Source: Mucilaginibacter aquariorum
GTDB lineage: Bacteria > Bacteroidota > Bacteroidia > Sphingobacteriales > Sphingobacteriaceae
Assembly: GCF_024498135.1 (NCBI RefSeq)
Contig: NZ_JANHOH010000001.1
Span: 1,364,001 to 1,428,000 of the forward strand
Direction: 5' to 3'
Length of the DNA: 64,000 bases
The number at the start of each line of letters is the position of its first letter. The stretch's first letter is position 1. The notes below the pieces were generated by a model. The model had not been told where the DNA came from. It made no database searches and worked only from the letters and a program-made list of their open reading frames with translations. Both the position numbers and the translations under genes were made by a program. Shown here piece by piece: positions 9,166-19,400 of the stretch.

Positions 9166-11442
9166 TTACTTTTCGTTAGATAATGAATAAGGGGCGTCGG
9201 CCGGTTTAGTCCCTTTTAACTTATTGGGTTGTGCCGACATATTAAAGTTGAGCGTAGCACCTTTTAATAATGCTGAATGACTTAACCAATTGAAAGTATA
9301 AGGTTTGCCATTAACATTTAAGCTGGTTACATACTTATTTTGTGAACTGTTATTAGCTGCATTAATGCTGATGGTTTTGCCGTTCTCCAGTTTAACTGTT
9401 ACGTTTTTAAACAGTGGGGCACCTAATACATACTGGTCGCTGGCTGGTGTTACCGGATAAAAGCCCATTGATGAAAATACATACCAGGCAGATGTTTGCC
9501 CGTTATCTTCATCACCGCAATAACCATCGGGTGTGGGTTTGTACATTTTATCTATTACATCGCGTACATGTTGCTGCGTTTTCCAGGGCTGGCCTGCGTA
9601 ATTGTATAGGTAGGTCATGTGTTGTATTGGCTGGTTGCCATGTGCATACTGGCCCATTCCCGCAATTTGCATCTCTCTTATCTCGTGGATAACGCTCCTG
9701 TAGTAACTATCATCAAATACCGGCGGAAGCATAAACACAGAGTCCAGTTTGGTAACGAACTTTTGTTTGCCACCCATCAGGTCAATTAGCCCTTGCACAT
9801 CATGAAATACACTCCAGGTATAATGCCAGCTGTTACCCTCGGTAAACGCATCACCCCATTTAAAGGGATTAAAAGGCGATTGGAACTGGCCATCCTTATT
9901 TTTGCCGCGCATTAAACCTGTGAAAGGATCGAATAGGTTTTTATAATTCAGGCTACGTTTTCTATAAACATCTGTTTCTGCTGCGGGGCGACCTAAAGCT
10001 TTACCCAGTTTGTATATCGCAAAATCGTCATAGGCATATTCAAGCGTGCGGGCAGCGTTCTCGTTTATTTTAACATCATAAGGTACATAGCCTAATGTAT
10101 TATAATAATCTACTCCCCGCCTGCCGGTTGCATTAGGGCCGGTATTGTTGGCCCCGTGTAACAAGGCCTGGTAAAGGGTTTGAATATCATAGCCGCGCCC
10201 TCCCTTAAGGTAAGCCTCGGCAACAACCGATGCGGAGTTATTACCCACCATAACATCGGCATAACCCGGGCTGCTCCATTCAGGTAGCCAGCCACCTTCT
10301 TTATAATCGTTCACTAACCCCGCCTGCATCTCTTTGTTTATAGATGGATATACCAGGTTCAGGAAAGGATATAATGCCCTGAAGGTATCCCAAAAGCCCG
10401 TGCCTGCAAACATGTAGCCCGGTAAAATCTTGCCGTTATATGGACTATAATGTACTATCTGATTCTTAGCATCCAACTCATATAGTTTATTGGGAAAGAA
10501 AAGCATGCGGTAAAGGCACGAGTAAAATGTGCGGGTTTGATCTATCGAACCACCATTTACAGTAAGGCGGTTTAAGGTGTTATTCCAGATGGCTTTAGCC
10601 TTTTGTTTTGTGTTTGCAAAGCTTTCTTTACCCAACTCTCGTTTTAGGTTAAGCTCTGCCTGTTCAATACTTATAAATGACGATGCTACGCGCAAGTTTA
10701 CCGCTTCGCCCTTTGTTGTTTTAAAGCTGACTACCGCACCTGCATGGTCGCCGGTGTATTCCAGCTTGCCGTCTTCAAGATCTTTGTTGTGCCATGTTGA
10801 TGCATTTTTAAACGCTTTATCAATGTAGATAACAAAGTAATTTTTAAAATTGGCAGGGACCGCGCCACTGTTACGGGTGCTATAACCTACTATTTTATTT
10901 TCGCCCGGGATGATCTTTATGTATGATCCTTTATCAAAAGCATCAATTACAATATGCGAGCTATCACTTTTTGGGAAAGTAAACTTAAAGCTTGCTGCCC
11001 GTTCGGTTGGCGTTATTTCTGTTGTAATATCATAATCAGCCAAATAAACGCTGTAATAATAAGGTTTGGCTATTTCGGCCTTATGCGAAAACCAGCTGGC
11101 GCGATCGGTTTCATCAACCTTTATTTTTCCTGTTTCTGGGAAGATAGAAAATTGCCCATAGTCATTCATCCATGGTGATGGCTGATGAGTTTGTTTAAAG
11201 CCAACTATCTTATCGGCATTATAGGTATACTGCCAGCCGCTACCCATTTTACCGGTTTGCGGTGTCCAAAAGTTCATGCCCCATGGCAATGCTATTGCCG
11301 GGTATGTATTTCCGTTTGAAAGTAACGGCTTTGAATCGGCACCCATCAGAGGGTTTACCAGATCGGCCAGATTTGACTTGTCAATTTGTGCCGAAGCAAC
11401 TATTGGTAAAAGAGAGAGGGCAATTAAAAATATTTTTTTCAT
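9166..11442 (-). CDS. GH92-family alpha-mannosidase
   Basis: A 758-residue protein with an SPI signal (cleavage near VASAQ), so exported to the periplasm. GH92 enzymes are calcium-dependent inverting exo-alpha-mannosidases that act on mannan or N-glycan side chains. Family signatures include GTGFWDTFRALYPF, AARTLEYAYDDFAI, GNSWHYTWSVFHD, GNQPIQHMTYLYNYAGQPW and CGDEDNGQTSAWYVFSS, the last containing the acidic pair around the catalytic site. Length fits the family. It follows a small hairpin (11487-11517) and precedes GH76 by 14 bases. Linkage specificity cannot be told from sequence. Confidence 0.93.
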   Translation of the reverse strand: MKKIFLIALSLLPIVASAQIDKSNLADLVNPLMGADSKPLLSNGNTYPAIALPWGMNFWTPQTGKMGSGWQYTYNADKIVGFKQTHQPSPWMNDYGQFSIFPETGKIKVDETDRASWFSHKAEIAKPYYYSVYLADYDITTEITPTERAASFKFTFPKSDSSHIVIDAFDKGSYIKIIPGENKIVGYSTRNSGAVPANFKNYFVIYIDKAFKNASTWHNKDLEDGKLEYTGDHAGAVVSFKTTKGEAVNLRVASSFISIEQAELNLKRELGKESFANTKQKAKAIWNNTLNRLTVNGGSIDQTRTFYSCLYRMLFFPNKLYELDAKNQIVHYSPYNGKILPGYMFAGTGFWDTFRALYPFLNLVYPSINKEMQAGLVNDYKEGGWLPEWSSPGYADVMVGNNSASVVAEAYLKGGRGYDIQTLYQALLHGANNTGPNATGRRGVDYYNTLGYVPYDVKINENAARTLEYAYDDFAIYKLGKALGRPAAETDVYRKRSLNYKNLFDPFTGLMRGKNKDGQFQSPFNPFKWGDAFTEGNSWHYTWSVFHDVQGLIDLMGGKQKFVTKLDSVFMLPPVFDDSYYRSVIHEIREMQIAGMGQYAHGNQPIQHMTYLYNYAGQPWKTQQHVRDVIDKMYKPTPDGYCGDEDNGQTSAWYVFSSMGFYPVTPASDQYVLGAPLFKNVTVKLENGKTISINAANNSSQNKYVTSLNVNGKPYTFNWLSHSALLKGATLNFNMSAQPNKLKGTKPADAPYSLSNEK

Positions 11443-11486
11443 TTAAAAATAGGTGATGAGTAACAGCAGCTGAGATATCAGCTATA

Positions 11487-11517
11487 CTACACATACACGG
11501 ATACCCGTGTATGGTAG
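11487..11517 (-). promoter_or_regulatory. Intercistronic hairpin upstream of GH92
   Basis: CATACACGG (11492-11500) pairs exactly with CCGTGTATG (11505-11513) around ATAC. CTAC/GTAG extends the stem outside a one-base bulge. It has no T-tract, so it is more likely an mRNA-stability or processing element in the operon than a terminator. Confidence 0.55.
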
Positions 11518-11547
11518 CAATAGCCTTCTTAAACCAACCCCAATAGT

Positions 11548-13728
11548 TTACCAACTTAAACTAACTTTAATTCCGTCGGGGCTATTTGCAAAACCCAGAT
11601 ATAATGTATTTGAAGACGCGTCCCATGATGTTTTAGCATCGGTTATTTCCTGCCCATTGCTATCGGTAACTTTAGTTACCTTAGGTTTGGCAGGCAGCAA
11701 AACGCGCATACTATTTAATGTTTTAATAGGGCTTTTTGCTACAAATGAATAGCTTGCCCCTTGTACTTTTTCGTTATAAACCCGCGCGGCACCAGCCAAA
11801 ACCTGTGGTTTGGCTTTGTTGGCTACCCGGTTTACATTGTATAATAAAGCCTGCTCGCCCGGGTTGATCGTTTTTTTGGCGAGTACTGGTAATTGCGGAT
11901 CAAAAAGATCAATTACTGGGCCTTTAATAGTGTAAGGTTTGCTATCGGCGTTTTCATCCATTACCGAAACAACATCATAAGGCCCACGCTCCAGATAAAG
12001 GCTGTTTTTAAACACCAGCTTACCGGCTTTAGCATCGCTTTCGTAACCCTGTTTTACCATGTCAATAAACTTAGTATCAGCATTCGCTTCTAATACAAAC
12101 TCTTTGGGGTTTTGCCTAATCACATAAACCGTTCCTTTGCCAACATTATATTTCTGTTTATCTGCCGATGGGTTGATGTTGAGCGATTTAAACAGATGCT
12201 GTGAAGGGGCTGTAAATTTATTTCCTTTGGTGTTCCACCACTCCATTACTGATTGGTATGGGTCATCATCCCTACCGCAATAAATTAAAACACCGCCTTG
12301 TTTAACCCAAGCCGTTAACGAAGCGTGCACAGCAGGCGAAACCGGTTTCATATTAGAATAACTCACTACCAATACCTTAATATTTTTTAACGAAGCAGCA
12401 TATGACAGGTTTTCCATATGAACAGTTTGCACCGGTACACCACGCTTTAACAAAGGCAATGTTTGCCCGTAGAAGTTAGAGAACTGAGGATCTTCGAACC
12501 CGTTATGTGTAGGGAACCGCTGAAACATTAATGAATTACTCATTAACACGCCTACGCCGTTAACACCTGTTACTTTATTGGTTGATGCCGGCATACTGTT
12601 CAATGCATTTACCATAATTTGCATTTGGGTTGAATAGTATTGTGGTATAAGCACCTTCTCGTTACTGTTGGCCACTTTGTATGGGTGGGTATAGATCCGC
12701 TCCGGCCATGGCATTACTTCATAATCGGCAACCATTGGATACAAAAGTTTGGCGGTGAAAGTGGCCTGGTAATTCTTTTTATAATCGCTCCAGTCTCGTG
12801 GCCAATCCTCAATAGGGTCTGTCAGGAAAAACATTTTGCGTTTGGTTGGCGCGGTCATTGATACCATTGAGCCATACTCCAGAAAGGCATTTTCAAACAC
12901 TCTTTCCTTTTTCTGCCCGTCAAAATATGTTGGCTCGCGGGAAGTGCCTGTCCATACCTGGGCTATATAACCGTCTATCCCGGGCAATGATGCAAGGCTG
13001 GCTTCGGGACTAACAATTTGCCATGACGAATAGTTAACAAGCGAGTGTGTGGCAATGAACACTTTAATGCTTTTGCCTTTACTTTTGCCATATGCTTTAG
13101 CGTAGCTCGAAACTTCTTTAATAGCCTCGTAGTACAGGTGGTATTTGAGTTTGCTCGACAGGTAGGTGTTCTCGGCCGACTCATGCTGTGGTTTCCATGG
13201 GAAGCCGTAGTATTTTTGCCATTCTTCTTTAAATGGCGCGCTATAACCTGCTCTTGCCCAAAACTCGGGTTCTTCTAAAAAAATGTTAGTTATCCCTACA
13301 TCTATCACCCGTTTTATAACAGCGGTTTTCATGTATTCGATAAATGATTTAACCGGCACAACATAGGGCATATCTTTACCATGGAATATGGTATCGCCTT
13401 TTTGTGTTACCTGGCCCACGCCAAGGTGATTAATGCCATCCCACTTACCTAAAAAGTAGTCTTTGTAATCGCCCCAGGCTATACCTGTCATAAAATTTGT
13501 TTGGTAGCCATGGTCTCGCCATGATTGTACACGCTGTTCAAAGGTCATCCCTTTACGATCGTTAACACCGTAAACGATGGCAATATCAGATCGCACATCA
13601 ATTTCTGGCATCCATGGGCTGCTGGTTTGAAAAGCAGTTTTTTCTTTTAGAGGGACCGGCTTGGTTGTTTGCGCATTTACACTAATAGAAAGTGCAATTA
13701 AGCAACAAGAGGATAAAAGTTTTTTCAT
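11548..13728 (-). CDS. Secreted protein of unknown family in the mannan locus, possible TIM-barrel glycosidase
   Basis: A 726-residue protein with an SPI signal (MKKLLSSCC... ending VNAQ). I could not assign a named GH family. Residues about 40-390 look like an alpha/beta barrel, with strand-like segments ending in acidic residues (ITNIFLEEPEFW, KRKMFFLTDPIEDW). Residues about 420-560 resemble the glutamine-amidotransferase-like domain that follows the barrel in GH42-type enzymes (LVVSYSNMKP, VKQGGVLIYCGRDDDPY). The C-terminal 100 residues look beta-rich. EEPEFW is a candidate site for a catalytic Glu. Its place between DUF3823 and GH92 suggests it acts on the same glycan. Function is inferred from context and fold impression only. 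Confidence 0.55.
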   Translation of the reverse strand: MKKLLSSCCLIALSISVNAQTTKPVPLKEKTAFQTSSPWMPEIDVRSDIAIVYGVNDRKGMTFEQRVQSWRDHGYQTNFMTGIAWGDYKDYFLGKWDGINHLGVGQVTQKGDTIFHGKDMPYVVPVKSFIEYMKTAVIKRVIDVGITNIFLEEPEFWARAGYSAPFKEEWQKYYGFPWKPQHESAENTYLSSKLKYHLYYEAIKEVSSYAKAYGKSKGKSIKVFIATHSLVNYSSWQIVSPEASLASLPGIDGYIAQVWTGTSREPTYFDGQKKERVFENAFLEYGSMVSMTAPTKRKMFFLTDPIEDWPRDWSDYKKNYQATFTAKLLYPMVADYEVMPWPERIYTHPYKVANSNEKVLIPQYYSTQMQIMVNALNSMPASTNKVTGVNGVGVLMSNSLMFQRFPTHNGFEDPQFSNFYGQTLPLLKRGVPVQTVHMENLSYAASLKNIKVLVVSYSNMKPVSPAVHASLTAWVKQGGVLIYCGRDDDPYQSVMEWWNTKGNKFTAPSQHLFKSLNINPSADKQKYNVGKGTVYVIRQNPKEFVLEANADTKFIDMVKQGYESDAKAGKLVFKNSLYLERGPYDVVSVMDENADSKPYTIKGPVIDLFDPQLPVLAKKTINPGEQALLYNVNRVANKAKPQVLAGAARVYNEKVQGASYSFVAKSPIKTLNSMRVLLPAKPKVTKVTDSNGQEITDAKTSWDASSNTLYLGFANSPDGIKVSLSW

Positions 13729-13746
13729 AGAGACTATTTATATAAT

Positions 13747-13778
13747 CCTGCTTAAGAACATTAATGTTCTTAAGCAGG
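13747..13778 (-). promoter_or_regulatory. Perfect 32-bp palindrome between DUF3823 and the barrel gene
   Basis: The half-site CCTGCTTAAGAACATT is followed directly by its exact reverse complement, giving a 32-base perfect inverted repeat in the 65-base gap. As RNA it would fold into a long hairpin 15 nt after the DUF3823 stop. No T-run follows, so a role in 3'-end protection of the susCD message or in partial attenuation is more likely than full termination. A dimeric repressor site is the alternative. Confidence 0.65.
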
Positions 13779-13793
13779 TGGTAATAGGGTATC

Positions 13794-14552
13794 CTAAGGA
13801 ACAGTTACAGTTTTAACATCTGTATAATTGTAATATTTGAGCCCATAATTAGTTCTGGCTCCAACTCTTAAAAAGTATTCTCTTTTCGTGGGCAGTGGGC
13901 CACCCTTTGTGGTTAATGTTATGGTTTGCCCTACTTGCGCGTTCGCGTCTGAGCCATTGTAATCAATTTGCGGCGAGTAACGATTATCGAAATTGTTATT
14001 GCCAACAAACTTGTTTGAATTTACAAACAGGTGTACGTCAGTTATGTCCTGCTGAAAGTTTGGATCAGTTGTACCACGGGTAAATTTAAATGATGCGGTT
14101 ATGGTACCATCTGCATTCAACACCGGCTCACCGATCCATTCGATCCTTAAAAAGGGGTCTACAGAAAAATTAACGTTTGTTGTACCCTTAATATCAACTG
14201 TTTGGCTTTTATCAACAATGGTCGCCCCGCTTGCATCTGTTTGCACCAGGGGCACAAACGCGCCCTCGGCACTTATAACATTTTTCCCGGCAAATAACTT
14301 GGTGTAGTTAAATGTACCATCTTGCATAGAACTGATATAAAAAGGTGTGGGGTTATCGCTCCAGCTAATTTCTATCAGCTTTATTCTTGTTCCACCTCCC
14401 CCATTTTCGGTTTGTAAGGTTTTATTTGTACCCGCGTCAATAACGCTGCCGGTAAGGGTTTCGGTAGGGTCCGGGTAATTATCTAATTTACTGCAAGAGC
14501 TGCCGGCCACGGCAACTATGCAGATCGCTATCATATAGAATATCTTTTTCAT
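13794..14552 (-). CDS. DUF3823-domain lipoprotein of the SusCD locus
   Basis: A 252-residue lipoprotein (signal ending AGSSC-S). After the anchor, residues about 30-130 have the DUF3823 pattern: LTGSVIDAGT, then a carboxypeptidase-regulatory-like beta sandwich with TFNYTKLFAGKN. A second beta domain ends at TVTVP. Proteins of this family sit beside SusC/SusD and are thought to be surface glycan-binding partners. It lies 10 bases after the susD gene and before the 32-bp palindrome. Confidence 0.85.
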   Translation of the reverse strand: MKKIFYMIAICIVAVAGSSCSKLDNYPDPTETLTGSVIDAGTNKTLQTENGGGGTRIKLIEISWSDNPTPFYISSMQDGTFNYTKLFAGKNVISAEGAFVPLVQTDASGATIVDKSQTVDIKGTTNVNFSVDPFLRIEWIGEPVLNADGTITASFKFTRGTTDPNFQQDITDVHLFVNSNKFVGNNNFDNRYSPQIDYNGSDANAQVGQTITLTTKGGPLPTKREYFLRVGARTNYGLKYYNYTDVKTVTVP

Positions 14553-14562
14553 TCTCGTAATA

Positions 14563-16476
14563 TTAATAACCTGGGTTTTGTATTAATTTTTGACTTTTTT
14601 GGATCTCGCCGTTAGGGATTTGCTCATAATACCAGCGCACATCAAATGTGTAGCGCGAGTTCCTTTCATCGGTACGTGCATCAAAGAAGTACTTTTTATC
14701 GTTTGCAGAGTAGAATGGCATTAAAACCCTGTAAATGGTCGAATTTTGTTCTTTATCGGCAACTCTCCACCTTCTCATATCCCACCAGGTTTTATTCTCA
14801 AAACCTAATTCTTTCCTTCTTTCGATACGGATTACGTTAACGCTTGTCAGATCTGCCGCGCTGGCCAACATGGTTGCGCCTGCCCTTTCACGGATCTGAT
14901 TTGTTGCCGTAAAGGCATCTTGCAGATAAGGTTTATCATTTTGGCCAAGTGCGTTCAGTTCATAAGCTGCCTCGGCGCGGTTTAACAGTACTTCCGCATA
15001 GCGCATCTCGATCCAGGTTTGATCTGAACGATTTTCCAGAACCTCTGAAGTGGGTTTATCTGGCACCAGGAGTTTACGGACCGAAAAGCCTGATATAGCG
15101 GCTGTTCCATCGCCGGTAAACACGCCGCTTAAACCTGCGGGGTTCATTGTTCCGCCACCAGGTAGGTTGTATGGTGTTTGGCTTGCGTTTGATGATTGCA
15201 CAATATTGGCGGTTGGATAGTTAGCGGTTGAACCGGCCGGCAGCAGCGGGCTTATACCACCTGCAGAGCTACCTGTGTAAATTCCCCGGCGGATCTCGAT
15301 GCTTTGACCTTTAAATACATCGCCCGGCAAAATAACAGTTGCCCTTAACCTTGGTTCGGCATTAGCAAACAGATCAACAGTGTTTGTATACAGATCATAC
15401 TTGCCTGCTGTTGTTGTTTTAATAGTTCCGTCGGCATTTTTAGGGATGCCATCGAACATTTCAACAAAGTTTAAGGTAGGGTTAACCTCGGCAGAGTAGC
15501 CGTTAGCACCCATTAACTGCCTTGGAACATTGTATGCATCGTACCCATGTACAGACTCGGGATAATGATATTGCCTTACAAAGATGTTCTCGGGGCTGGT
15601 CTCATCAAAAAACAGGTTAACATAGTTTTGATATTGAGCGTCCTTGTCACCTGCTGCCCAGGCTTTTTTGTACAGGCTGTACTTATTTTCTAATAACAAA
15701 GCAGCATCATAAGCAGCTTTAAAATAAGTTACAGCCTTGGTTGAAGGTATACCGCATACCCTTTTACCACCAGCATCTACCAGAGATATCTGGTTATATT
15801 TAGCAATAGAACCCGCATAAAGCATTGCCCTTGATTTAAAACCGGCTGCTACGTATTTATTAGCACGGCCCACTTGGTTAGATTCGCTTAAATTTGCGTA
15901 AGCGTAATCAAGGTCGGTAGCTATAAAATCGTAAACTTCTTCTTCTGATGAACGGGCTATATTTAAATCATCAACATTTGATGTAGGGAATTGCAATACC
16001 TTATCAACAATAGGTACACCGCCATAGCGTTTCACTAATGCAAAATAGGTTGCCGCACGTATAAATCGGGCCTCGCCCATCCACGAATTAACTTCGGCAG
16101 GTGTGTAAGTGGCGGCATATTTAGGCATGTTTTCTAAAAAATAATTAACATCCCTTATTAATTTATAGCAATCACCCCATGGCGATTCATCTACATTTTC
16201 CTGCATCGCGCTTGACTGATCCCTGCTTAAAGCTTCGCCGCTAACGGCACTGAACGGGCTTATTATCCAAAAGAAATTTAACCCTCTTTGTGGCGAATAT
16301 CTAAAGTCTTCAATTGGCAATTCGCTGTAAATACGGGCCATATAAGCCTGTATACCACCCGGACTTGTAAAGACGTCTTTATCCTGAACTATATTAATTG
16401 GAGGTACATCGAGCTTTTTACATGCTGTTGTCCAGCAAACCAAAAAGCATAATACTGTATATGTAATTTTTTTCAT
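14563..16476 (-). CDS. SusD/RagB-family outer-membrane glycan-binding lipoprotein
   Basis: A 637-residue lipoprotein (signal ending CWTTAC-K). It has the N-terminal TPR-like helices of SusD (DCYKLIRDVNYFLEN, WMGEARFIRAATYFALVKRYGGVPIV) and the C-terminal conserved region (YAEVLLNRAEAAYEL, IRIERRKELGFENKTWWDMRRW). SusD proteins cap the SusC channel and bind the oligosaccharide at the cell surface. The gene follows susC by 11 bases and precedes DUF3823 by 10, so all are one transcript. Ligand specificity is inferred to be alpha-mannan from the GH92 and GH76 neighbours. Confidence 0.95.
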   Translation of the reverse strand: MKKITYTVLCFLVCWTTACKKLDVPPINIVQDKDVFTSPGGIQAYMARIYSELPIEDFRYSPQRGLNFFWIISPFSAVSGEALSRDQSSAMQENVDESPWGDCYKLIRDVNYFLENMPKYAATYTPAEVNSWMGEARFIRAATYFALVKRYGGVPIVDKVLQFPTSNVDDLNIARSSEEEVYDFIATDLDYAYANLSESNQVGRANKYVAAGFKSRAMLYAGSIAKYNQISLVDAGGKRVCGIPSTKAVTYFKAAYDAALLLENKYSLYKKAWAAGDKDAQYQNYVNLFFDETSPENIFVRQYHYPESVHGYDAYNVPRQLMGANGYSAEVNPTLNFVEMFDGIPKNADGTIKTTTAGKYDLYTNTVDLFANAEPRLRATVILPGDVFKGQSIEIRRGIYTGSSAGGISPLLPAGSTANYPTANIVQSSNASQTPYNLPGGGTMNPAGLSGVFTGDGTAAISGFSVRKLLVPDKPTSEVLENRSDQTWIEMRYAEVLLNRAEAAYELNALGQNDKPYLQDAFTATNQIRERAGATMLASAADLTSVNVIRIERRKELGFENKTWWDMRRWRVADKEQNSTIYRVLMPFYSANDKKYFFDARTDERNSRYTFDVRWYYEQIPNGEIQKSQKLIQNPGY

Positions 16477-16487
16477 GATCTTAAATT

Positions 16488-19400
16488 TTATAACTTAACA
16501 TTTACGCCTAATGAAAACGTTTTGTTGAGTGGATACAAGTAACCATAGGTGCTTGACGGGTGCTCCGGATCAAGGTATTTTAAACCTGTGAAGGTTACGA
16601 TGTTATAACCGTTCACAAATATCCTGGCTCCTTTTATACCTATCCTTTTTGCAAAATTTGATGGTATGCTGTAACCCAGTTCTGCAGATTTTAACCTTAC
16701 GTATGAGGCATCCTGTATGTTGAACATGGAATTAACATCGGCAGTAGTACCTGTAAGGGCATATGCACCCGGCACCCATACGGTATTTGGATTGTAAGGG
16801 TCGGCATTAGGGTCGGCTGGGTGGTACCTGTCCATAAACTGACTCAACGCGCTGCCTCCGCCCCAAAGCGGTATGTTCAATTGCTCAATATATGACACGG
16901 TTACATTTGTTGCACCTTGCCATAATGTATTAAAATCAAACCCTTTGTACGAACCGCCAAGCGTTAAGCCAAACGTGGTTAAAGGCGCGCTGTTATAAGC
17001 TATAGGGTGTACATCATCGCCGGTTATTTGTCCGTCGCCGTTCCAATCCTCATACCTGTAATCGCCTACTACCGCGTTGCGGGATGTAAACTGTGTATTG
17101 TTTAATATATCCTGATAGTTTTGATACTGGCCGGCAGCCCCATAGCCCCAATAAATATTATTCCATCGGTCGCTCTGGTTATTATGCCAGTTAAGTTGCG
17201 AGTTACCTGCGCGGGCCTGTACAACTGTGCGGTTTTTGGTACGGCTGAAAGCAAGGTTTCCTTTTACAAAGTAATTAAAGGCACCAATATGATTGCGGTG
17301 ATTCAGTTCTATCTCAAAACCCTGGGTCCTGTCGCTGTTTAAATTCTCTTGCGGAAGATCTGCACCGACAACGCTTGGCAAGCTTAATGCCTGGGTACCT
17401 AATAACCCAGACCTATCGCGCCTGAAAACGTTAAAAGTTGCGCCTAACAATCCTTTCCATGCTTCAAGATCGAAACCAACGTTATATGTTTCGGCATTAA
17501 ACCAGGTTAAGTTAGAGTTGGCTATGCCTAAGCTCTGCGCGCCATTTACAAATGTGCCATCGAAAACAGAACCCGGAGGCAATTGATTATTTGAGCCATT
17601 AGCCGGATAACGATAACCTGTTAAAAACTGATAAGCTAAAGCTGAGTCATCACCAACTTTTCCGTAAGATGCCCTAAACTTCAGGTCGTCAATAAATGAT
17701 AGGGCTGATGAGTTTTTCCAGAATTCTTCCTGCGAAATTCTCCAACCTATAGATCCGGCCGGGAAAAAGCCCCATTGTTTAGTTGGCGAAAACCTTGAAG
17801 AACCATCATTCCTGAAGCTAAACTCAGCAAGATATTTTGATTTGTAATTATAATTAACACGGCCTACAATAGATTTATTTACATAATTATAAATATCGCC
17901 CGAGTTAGCTGAACCTATCTGATTTGTACTGCTGCCAGAAAACAATTGATCAACCGCTAAAGCAAGTTCGCGCTGGGCATAAAAGTTGTCCTGCTGGCGA
18001 TTGCTCTCTTCATATAACAACAAGCCGGTTATATTATGATTGCCAAAAGAATGATCATAGTTAAGAGAGAACTGTGTTAAAGTACTTGGCCTTTCAAAAA
18101 ATTCCCGCCTAAACGTAGCAGGTGTTTGATTAGGCACTGCCCCGTAACTGTCTGTATTAGCATCATAATTATATTGATTATATGATTTCTGATAGATCCT
18201 GTTACTTGAGTTGTAATAGTCGTAACTGAATAAACCTTTAGCACTTAATCCCGGTACAAAGGGTACATTATAGGTGGCAGACACCTGCGATTGGAACCAC
18301 TTATTATTATATACCCTGTAGCCGTTAACATCGGCATCTGCAAGGGCAACGGGGTTTGTACCATCAACTTGCCCGTTATTAAAATAATCGGGGTTGTTAT
18401 TGGCATAGATAGATTGTGTTGGCACCTGCCTCCAGAATGATCTGATTATCCACCATGCATCCTGGTATGGCTGGTTCTTTTGATCCATAGTACCATTGAT
18501 GTTAAGATCTACAGTAAGGTTTTTATTTATCCTGGTAGATATGTTCGACCGCAGGTTATATCTTTTGTAATTAAGATCATCACTGCGTAAAAAGCCCGCC
18601 TGGTTAGTAATACCCATACTAATAAAGTAATTGGTATTCTCGTTACCACCAGTGGCATTTAAGTTATGTTGTGATTGCGGTACGCGGTCTTTAATTACAG
18701 GTGTGTACCAATCAGTGCTTACTCTGCTGCCATTTCGGTAAGCTTCAAAATCAGCGTCAGAATATTTCACCTGGCCGCCATTTACATTATGCAGCAATTG
18801 CTCATTAACCAATGTCATAAAATCAATTGCGCCTACTGCTTTTGGCAAGCCGGAAGGAACCTGGTAGCCATATGTACCCGAGTAATTAAGCTCAAGCGAT
18901 CCTTTCTTACCTTTTTTGGTGGTAACTAATATTACACCGTTGGCGGCACGTACACCATATATAGCTGCAGATGCATCTTTTAGTACTGATACACTTTCTA
19001 TATCATTAGGATCAAGGCGGGTAATATTATCCCGCGGAACGCCGTCAATAACTACCAACGGATCGCCAAAACCGCGAATGCTAAATGAGTTATTAAATGA
19101 ACCGGGCTCTGCCGAGTTTTGAACCACACGCAAACCCGCTACTTTACCGGTAAGCGAGTTTAAAACGTTCTCGTTTTTGGTTGTGACAATTTCGCTATTG
19201 TTAACCGAAGCGATAGAGCCCGTAACCGTAACTTTCTTTTGCGTACCATAACCTACAACTACAACTTCGTTTAATGAAGAAGAGCTTTGTGCCAGCTTTA
19301 TGTTTAAGGTCTCCTGAGTATTAACTACTACCTCTTGTGGGGTGTACCCTAAAAACGAAAATAAAAGTGTTTGGCCCGAGGCTACATTTAACGAAAACTT

